Source: Lachnospiraceae bacterium UBA7202 (GTDB taxonomy: Bacteria > Bacillota > Clostridia > Lachnospirales > Lachnospiraceae). From it: 64,000 nucleotides of DNA. Positions 58,448 to 64,000 of the stretch are shown here, one piece after another; position 1 is the stretch's first letter, and each line of letters opens with the position of its first letter. Under the pieces are notes generated by a model. The model saw only the letters and a program-made list of their open reading frames with translations, made no database searches and had not been told where the DNA came from. The stretch spans positions 1-64,000 of the forward strand of contig DKUO01000023.1 in the NCBI GenBank assembly GCA_002490705.1. The letters are read 5' to 3'. The position numbers and the translations under genes were made by a program.

Positions 58448-59911
58448 ATGATTATTTCAGTGATTATAATTCCTTTCATAGTGGGAATCTTAGTGCCTGT
58501 CATCCCCTTTCAAAAAAGATGGCAGAAGGAAATTTTCCTTGAAACAGCGGTTGTGGTCAACAGTATTCTGGTATGGTATCTGCTCCTGCACCATTCGGAC
58601 AGCACCTTCCTGTTGGCGCATTTTACAGGCGACTTAAATATCAGCTTCCGGGTGGACGGCATGAGTATGGTGTTTGCCGGGCTGGTCTCCTTTTTGTGGC
58701 CTTTCGCAACGCTCTATTCCTTTGAATATATGACAAAGGAGAAAAACGAAAATATTTTCTTCCTGTTTTATACGCTGACTTACGGCGTAACGCTGGGAAT
58801 TGCCTTTGCAGCCAATCTGCTGACGATGTATTTCTTCTATGAGCTGTTAACCCTTGTCACCGTGCCTCTTGTGATGCACACACTGACCCGTGAAGCAGTC
58901 CTGGCCAGCCGCAAGTATTTATACTATTCACTTGGCGGCGCGGCCTTCGCTTTCATCGGCCTGATCATGGTGATCGTCTACGGAAACACAACGGACTTTA
59001 TTTTGGGCGGCGTGTTCGATCCCGCTAAGATCGCGGGACATACCAACGTGCTGCTGTTAATCTATGTCATGGCTTTTATGGGCTTCGGCGTGAAGGCTGC
59101 TGTCTGTCCCTTCAACTCCTGGCTCCCGCAGGCCGGTGTGGCTCCCACGCCCGTCACCGCGCTGCTCCATGCAGTTGCCGTGGTAAAAGCCGGCGCTTTC
59201 GCTATCCTGCGCTTGACTTACTACAGCTTCGGCACAGAGTTCCTGCGAGGCACATGGGCCCAGGCAGTAGTCATGATCGTCGTCATGTTCACCATTGTTT
59301 ACGGCTGTAGCCGGGCGGTAAAAGAAACACATATCAAGAGACGGCTGGCTTACTCCACCATCAGCAACCTTTCCTATATCCTCTTCGGCGCGGTCATTAT
59401 GACGCCGCTTGGGATGGCGGGTGCCCTGACGCATCTGGTGTTTCATGCCCTCATGAAGATCAGCTCTTTCTTCTGCGCGGGCGCGATCATGCACCAGACA
59501 GACCGCCACTATGTACACGAGCTGGACGGCTTTGGCTACAAAATGCCTTGCACCTTCGGCATTTTTACCATTTCGGCCTTTGCCCTCATGGGCGTTCCGG
59601 GGCTGGCAGGTTTCATCAGCAAATGGAATCTGGCCGAAGCGGCGGTGGAAAGCGAAAACCCGTTAGCATGGGGCGGCATTGCCTGTCTCCTGGTTTCCGC
59701 CCTCCTCACGGCCATCTATATGCTTACCATTGTGGTACGGGCATTTTTTCCGGGAAAGGATTTTGACTATCATGCGATTGCTGACGTAAAGGATCCCAAT
59801 TGGAAGATGCTGCTGCCGCTGTTTGTATTTACGGTCTGCATCATCGGCTTCGGCCTTTGTTCCCAGCCAATCGTAGACTTCTTCATGTGTGTGGCGAACG
59901 GAACCGAATAA
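58448..59911 (+). CDS. Antiporter-like subunit 3 (NuoM type)
   Basis: 487 residues, about 14 membrane segments. Glu in YFFYELLTLVTVPLVM, Lys in MGFGVKAAVCPFNSWLPQA, Lys in AVVKAGAFAIL and Lys in HALMKISSFFCAGA. The usual histidine after FP is replaced by asparagine in CPFNSWLP. It starts 4 bp after the previous stop. Third of four in a row. Confidence 0.9.
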   Translation: MIISVIIIPFIVGILVPVIPFQKRWQKEIFLETAVVVNSILVWYLLLHHSDSTFLLAHFTGDLNISFRVDGMSMVFAGLVSFLWPFATLYSFEYMTKEKNENIFFLFYTLTYGVTLGIAFAANLLTMYFFYELLTLVTVPLVMHTLTREAVLASRKYLYYSLGGAAFAFIGLIMVIVYGNTTDFILGGVFDPAKIAGHTNVLLLIYVMAFMGFGVKAAVCPFNSWLPQAGVAPTPVTALLHAVAVVKAGAFAILRLTYYSFGTEFLRGTWAQAVVMIVVMFTIVYGCSRAVKETHIKRRLAYSTISNLSYILFGAVIMTPLGMAGALTHLVFHALMKISSFFCAGAIMHQTDRHYVHELDGFGYKMPCTFGIFTISAFALMGVPGLAGFISKWNLAEAAVESENPLAWGGIACLLVSALLTAIYMLTIVVRAFFPGKDFDYHAIADVKDPNWKMLLPLFVFTVCIIGFGLCSQPIVDFFMCVANGTE

Positions 59912-59965
59912 GACACGAAACTATTTTTCGCATCGGATAAAATATAGATTGGAATGGAGATTACC

Positions 59966-62131
59966 ATGAATGTTACGTTGATGATTACCAGTATCGTTTT
60001 CCTGCCTATGATCGCCGCCTTTCTCAGCTACGGCGTCGGGCGAAAACACAAAGACGGAAGGAACTACTTTGCCGATATCATAACAGGCGTTACTTTCGTT
60101 CTCTGTGCCACCCTGACGATTCATGTCATGACAGGCGCTGCGACGGGAATTGACATTACGATTCCCTACATCTGCGGTATGGGAATACAATTTACCCTTG
60201 ACGGTTTTCGCGCGTTGTACGGAACTGTCGCCGCTTTCATGTGGTTTATGACCACCCTTTTTTCGAGGGAATATTTCGGACACTACCGCAACAGAAACCG
60301 CTACTATCTGTTTCTGCTGCTGACCCTCGGCGCCACAGAAGGTGTTTTCTTCTCGGCAGATTTCTTTACTACGTTTCTTTTCTTTGAAATCATGTCGTTT
60401 ACTTCCTATGTCTGGGTGGTGCACGACGAGAGGCCGGAATCCCTGCGGGCGGGCGCAACCTACCTGGCCGTAGCCGTTCTCGGCGGTCTGGTAATGCTGA
60501 TGGGTATTTTCCTGCTCCAAAGCACAGTCGGCAGCCTCCGCTTTTCGGATCTGGCCGAGCTGACCGCCTTTTATTCGGAAATGAATTCGCCATCCTCCCC
60601 CTACGCCCGCCGGGGCGTTGTACGAATCTGGGCCGCCGGACTCTGTCTCCTGTTTGGCTTCGGCGCAAAAGCAGGCGCCTTCCCGCTCCATATCTGGCTG
60701 CCAAAGGCCCATCCCGTGGCTCCCGCTCCGGCCTCGGCCCTGCTGTCCGGTATTCTGACCAAAGCAGGAATGTACGGCATTTTAATTCTAACGGTAGACC
60801 TCTTTTTCGGGAACGCGGCCTGGGGCGGCCTGTTGCTGATTCTGGGCGTCTTTACCATGGTGATCGGCGCGCTGTTGGCCCTGCTTTCCATCGACTTAAA
60901 ACGAACGTTAGCCTGTTCCTCCGTCTCCCAGATCGGCTTTATTCTAGTGGGCGTCGGTATGTCGGGACTTCTCGGCTCAAAAAACGCGGCGGCGCTTCGC
61001 GGAAGTCTCCTGCACATGGTAAACCACTCCCTGATCAAGCTGGTACTGTTTATGGCGGCGGGCGTGGTCTTTATGAACCTTCATAAGCTTGACTTGAATG
61101 AGATTCGCGGCTTTGGCCGTAAAAAGCCTCTGCTCAACTATATTTTCCTGATGGGCGCGTTGGGGATCGGCGGTATGCCGCTCTGGAACGGTTATATCAG
61201 CAAAACCCTGCTTCATGAAAGCATCGTGGAGTATATGTTCCTAACTAACGCGAGCGTGATCCCCGCATTCTTCAGTACCTCGTTTATGAGCGGCATCGAG
61301 TGGATTTTCTTAATCAGCGGCGGCCTGACCATCGCCTACATGGTCAAGCTCTACGCCTGCCTTTTTCTTGAGAAAAACACGGACGATGCCCTGCAGAAAC
61401 AATATGACGACCTGAAAGGGAAATATATGAACCGCACAAGCGCGTTTGCGCTCACCGTAAGCGCCACCCTGCTGCCGGTTATGGGACTTCTTCCGAATAT
61501 TGTGATGGACGGCATCGCCGATATGGGACAGGATTTCCTGCGCATGGAAGCCTCCGAAAAGATCACCTACTTCTCCTTCGAAAACTTGAGAGGCTCTTTT
61601 ATCTCTCTGGTGTTCGGCGCGTTGATCTACGGCTTCATCGTTCGTCCGCTTTTGATGAAAAAGGAGAGTTCCGATGAAAACAAAACGGTTTGTAAATATT
61701 ATGTAAACCGTTTGCCGGCCTGGATGGATTTGGAAAACATCATTTACCGGCCCCTGTTACTGCGAATCCTGCCCTTTACCTTCGGTATGATCTGCCGTTT
61801 CCTTGACAGCTTTGTGGACACCCTCGTGGTGATTCTCAGAAAAACCATTTATCGGGATGAGAAGCTTCCCCACGAACGTCCTGAGGGCAACGCCCTGACA
61901 CATCTGGGCGCTTGTACTGCCTCCCTGTTTGAGAGGCTCGGCAATCTTACCATACACAGAAAAGCGCCCCGAAAACGAGACTACGAGCACAAATTGGCCC
62001 TGCTTTACGAGGAGTATCAGGAGAACTCTACCATGATCGCCAGAAGCATGTCCTTCGGGCTGCTACTCTTCTGCGTGGGATTGATTTTGACGGTAGCCTA
62101 TCTGTTTATCAAGGATGTGTTTGGATGGTAA
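59966..62131 (+). CDS. Antiporter-like subunit 4 (NuoL type) with long C-terminus
   Basis: 721 residues. A 14-segment antiporter core (1-500) with Glu in FLFFEIMSFTSYVWVV, Lys in FGFGAKAGAFPLHIWLPKAHP, Lys in ILTKAGMYGIL and His/Lys in HMVNHSLIKLVLF. A C-terminal extension of about 220 residues contains a hydrophobic segment near 530, a charged stretch and a last membrane segment. This recalls NuoL, whose lateral helix braces the neighbouring subunits. ATG at 59966 has GGAG 6 nt upstream. Last gene of the operon; a strong terminator follows. Confidence 0.88.
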   Translation: MNVTLMITSIVFLPMIAAFLSYGVGRKHKDGRNYFADIITGVTFVLCATLTIHVMTGAATGIDITIPYICGMGIQFTLDGFRALYGTVAAFMWFMTTLFSREYFGHYRNRNRYYLFLLLTLGATEGVFFSADFFTTFLFFEIMSFTSYVWVVHDERPESLRAGATYLAVAVLGGLVMLMGIFLLQSTVGSLRFSDLAELTAFYSEMNSPSSPYARRGVVRIWAAGLCLLFGFGAKAGAFPLHIWLPKAHPVAPAPASALLSGILTKAGMYGILILTVDLFFGNAAWGGLLLILGVFTMVIGALLALLSIDLKRTLACSSVSQIGFILVGVGMSGLLGSKNAAALRGSLLHMVNHSLIKLVLFMAAGVVFMNLHKLDLNEIRGFGRKKPLLNYIFLMGALGIGGMPLWNGYISKTLLHESIVEYMFLTNASVIPAFFSTSFMSGIEWIFLISGGLTIAYMVKLYACLFLEKNTDDALQKQYDDLKGKYMNRTSAFALTVSATLLPVMGLLPNIVMDGIADMGQDFLRMEASEKITYFSFENLRGSFISLVFGALIYGFIVRPLLMKKESSDENKTVCKYYVNRLPAWMDLENIIYRPLLLRILPFTFGMICRFLDSFVDTLVVILRKTIYRDEKLPHERPEGNALTHLGACTASLFERLGNLTIHRKAPRKRDYEHKLALLYEEYQENSTMIARSMSFGLLLFCVGLILTVAYLFIKDVFGW

Positions 62132-62145
62132 TATGCCTGACAGAC

Positions 62146-62182
62146 AAAACGGGTGTGTGGCTCCTCCACACACCCGTTTTTT
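62146..62182 (+). terminator. strong terminator of the Mrp-type operon
   Basis: AAAACGGGTGTGTGG (62146-62160), a 5-nt loop and CCACACACCCGTTTT (62166-62180) pair perfectly over 15 bp, followed by TT. It also ends the convergent surface protein gene. Confidence 0.9.
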
Positions 62183-62202
62183 GATCTCCGTTTTGCTTTT
62201 TC

Positions 62203-64000
62203 CTACTCGGTATCTGCCGCACCGTCCTCGTTTTCTTCGGCGATTTCGGTCTGCACTTTCTTTTCCCTGCGCTTCTTCCTCTTCTTATGTACAATCAGGA
62301 CAATCAACAAAATCAGCACCACAGCGCCCGCAACGATAAAGACGATATAATCCATAATACCCTTCTGCGTCACACTGACCGCAATCTTCACGCTGTTTCC
62401 TTCCGCCGGGAAGAGGAAGTAAATGCCCATAAGCTCTGTCTCCGCTTTCTTCCAACCGACAGCACCCGTATCCTGTACATAGATTTCCACGCCCTCAGTC
62501 TGGCCCTGAGGCGCCTGATAGCGGATCTGATGAGTCTTTGCACCGTCGTCGGGAATCTCTATCTGCCAGCATTCCGTCAATTCCTCCGGCTCTTGTGCAT
62601 CAGGCAGGCTCACCTGCACGTCAGTCGTTCCCAGCTTATCAACCGTTATCTCGTCCTCCTGTGCGAACATACCGTCCACCAGAAGGGAGGACTGGTTATT
62701 CTCCCGCATCCAGCTCCCTGCCAGCGTGGTCAAATAGCGCACATACTCTACCGTCACATCTTCATCAACCCGGACATCCACCAGCTCCTTGTTGTCCCAG
62801 TCTGCGTAAAACCCTTCCTTGGCGGGAATGGTCGGATATTTGTCCAAAGCAACGCTGCCGCCAAAAGGACACTCCGCTGTCCCTACTTCCTCATCATCAG
62901 CATAAAAAGTGATCTTCATATTGCGGAATTTGGTGGGAATCCCCTCCATTTCCAGAAGCGTCTTATAGCTTACAGGCTCCGCCATTCCGCTGTAGCTGAT
63001 CCGGTCGATGCCGGCAATCTCATCCGAGACGAAGAAGTTTTCCGCAATCTCCGCATTGTCCGTAACCTTACCGGCAATCGCGCCTGAAAAAGCTTCAGCC
63101 TCCTTCACCTTTACCATTGCACAACAGTTTTCTATTCCATATCCATATCCCACAATACCGGCCACGTATTCTCCGCCGGAAACCGTGCACTTCGCATAAC
63201 TGTTCTTGATATGGGAGATGGACTGGCCCGCAATGCCGCCCACATAATCTCCTGATGTGCTCTCGATCCTGCCGTAATTTTCACAACGCAGCACCATGCC
63301 CATCTCCTGTAGGCCGCAGACACCGCCCACGTAGCTCTTCTGCGCCGTGACATTCGCCTGATTCACATTCTGTCTAAGCACGCACCTTGTAAGGAAAGTA
63401 GAGTTTGCTCTGGCATCATCGATTCCCGTTACATCGCTCTCCAAATCAAAATCATACTCAATCGCCATAGTACCGGCAATACCGGACACATTCAGATCCG
63501 CTTCCACCCTGCCATTGTTCACACAGTCAGCAACCGTAGAATCTATACACTCCTCCGCGTTCTCTTCCGATTCATCCTCATAGATATTGGAGTAATCCAT
63601 ATCCAGCACGCCGTCCATGGCATCCGTATACAGCCGCATAATCTCGCTGAACTCGTCGTTGATATTGGACAGATCGTCGCCGATCACATCCCCGGAGGAG
63701 GCCATCTCGTCATTCAGATATCCCATGTTCTCGGAGATATTTTTTAAATTGGAGTTGAGACTTCCCGTGGTGGAATGATAATCCTCCCCCAGTCTGGGAA
63801 AGACGATATCCTCCTTGTCGTTTAATGTTTTGAGGATATCCTTTGTGCCCTCTCCCGCATCCTCCAGATTGCCCGCGGCATCCTTCGCGGAATCCACCGC
63901 GTCGCCCAACTGGTCTCTCGCCGCATCTGTCATTTCTCCTGTATACCTTGCCGCAATATCCGTCATAGTCGCCAGCTGGTTTTGCATATAATCAGCATAC
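62203..64000 (-). CDS. Membrane-anchored surface protein with GLUG-like repeats (5' end outside window)
   Basis: The frame stays open to the right edge, so the N-terminus with any signal peptide lies beyond the window; at least 598 residues are seen. From N to C: a helical region with heptad-like Asp/Asn/Leu (first 160), then a repeat region with YVGGVCGLQEMG, YVGGIAGQS and YVAGIVGYG, the GLUG motif of adhesin-like proteins. Beta-rich domains follow, then a single membrane segment (IVFIVAGAVVLILLIVLIV) and a basic, Lys/Arg-rich tail. It is therefore anchored by its C-terminus with the bulk outside. No LPXTG motif. Function unknown, perhaps adhesion. Confidence 0.8.
   Translation of the reverse strand, partial: YADYMQNQLATMTDIAARYTGEMTDAARDQLGDAVDSAKDAAGNLEDAGEGTKDILKTLNDKEDIVFPRLGEDYHSTTGSLNSNLKNISENMGYLNDEMASSGDVIGDDLSNINDEFSEIMRLYTDAMDGVLDMDYSNIYEDESEENAEECIDSTVADCVNNGRVEADLNVSGIAGTMAIEYDFDLESDVTGIDDARANSTFLTRCVLRQNVNQANVTAQKSYVGGVCGLQEMGMVLRCENYGRIESTSGDYVGGIAGQSISHIKNSYAKCTVSGGEYVAGIVGYGYGIENCCAMVKVKEAEAFSGAIAGKVTDNAEIAENFFVSDEIAGIDRISYSGMAEPVSYKTLLEMEGIPTKFRNMKITFYADDEEVGTAECPFGGSVALDKYPTIPAKEGFYADWDNKELVDVRVDEDVTVEYVRYLTTLAGSWMRENNQSSLLVDGMFAQEDEITVDKLGTTDVQVSLPDAQEPEELTECWQIEIPDDGAKTHQIRYQAPQGQTEGVEIYVQDTGAVGWKKAETELMGIYFLFPAEGNSVKIAVSVTQKGIMDYIVFIVAGAVVLILLIVLIVHKKRKKRREKKVQTEIAEENEDGAADTE

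Noticed and set aside
59921..60712. 263-residue open frame on the minus strand
   Set aside because: Antisense to the fourth antiporter-like subunit; no recognisable motif and highly polar composition.

Overview
The window comes from a low-to-mid GC Gram-positive anaerobe, most likely a member of the Lachnospiraceae (Clostridia, Bacillota). The reasons are strong AGGAGG-type ribosome binding sites, sigma-A promoters with 17-bp spacers, the uvrC-hprK-glcK-murB-rapZ-whiA-crh cluster, lipoprotein-type binding proteins, and cytoplasmic plant-glycan hydrolases typical of a gut fermenter. This assignment rests on gene content and order, not on any database comparison. No tRNA, rRNA, CRISPR array, insertion sequence or prophage was seen.

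Layout. 1-5.2 kb: the start of an AraC-type regulator, an ammonium channel fused to a PII domain, an EamA exporter, a GNAT acetyltransferase, a cyclophilin and a decayed toxin-antitoxin pair. 5.2-11.6 kb: a complete phosphate regulon, pstSCAB-phoU followed by a PhoB/PhoR two-component pair with its own promoter; a Pho-box-like direct repeat precedes pstS, and PstS appears circularly permuted. 11.6-16 kb: an AraC regulator divergent from a GH51 arabinofuranosidase, then an alanine/glycine:Na+ symporter with a structured leader containing a terminator. 16-27.5 kb: fba, a lipid kinase, and the crh-whiA-rapZ-murB-glcK-hprK-uvrC-ftsH block, which joins cell envelope synthesis, carbon catabolite signalling and DNA repair. 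27.7-34.9 kb: pyrG, a GH3 glycosidase, an MFS exporter, a DNA glycosylase and a GatD-like dehydrogenase.

34.9-37.6 kb holds the least explained cassette. Two DUF2589-type proteins and a basic, disorder-flanked protein of unknown function lie behind a perfect-consensus promoter (TTGACA, 17 bp, TATAAT). 37.7-42.4 kb is a two-component system divergent from a three-gene ABC exporter of the bacitracin/lantibiotic protection type. 43.7-52.4 kb is a sensing-and-uptake module: binding lipoprotein, YesM-like kinase and YesN-like regulator, then a second binding lipoprotein, a fused double permease and an ATPase with a large insertion.

52.5-62.1 kb is one long operon for a cation/proton antiporter of the Mrp/Mbh kind. 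It contains E, F, G, a DUF4040 subunit, an MbhE-MnhB fusion, C, and then four large NuoL/M/N-like subunits instead of the usual two. No hydrogenase or MrpA gene is present, so it may be a stand-alone complex. The window ends inside a large membrane-anchored surface protein with GLUG-like repeats on the opposite strand.
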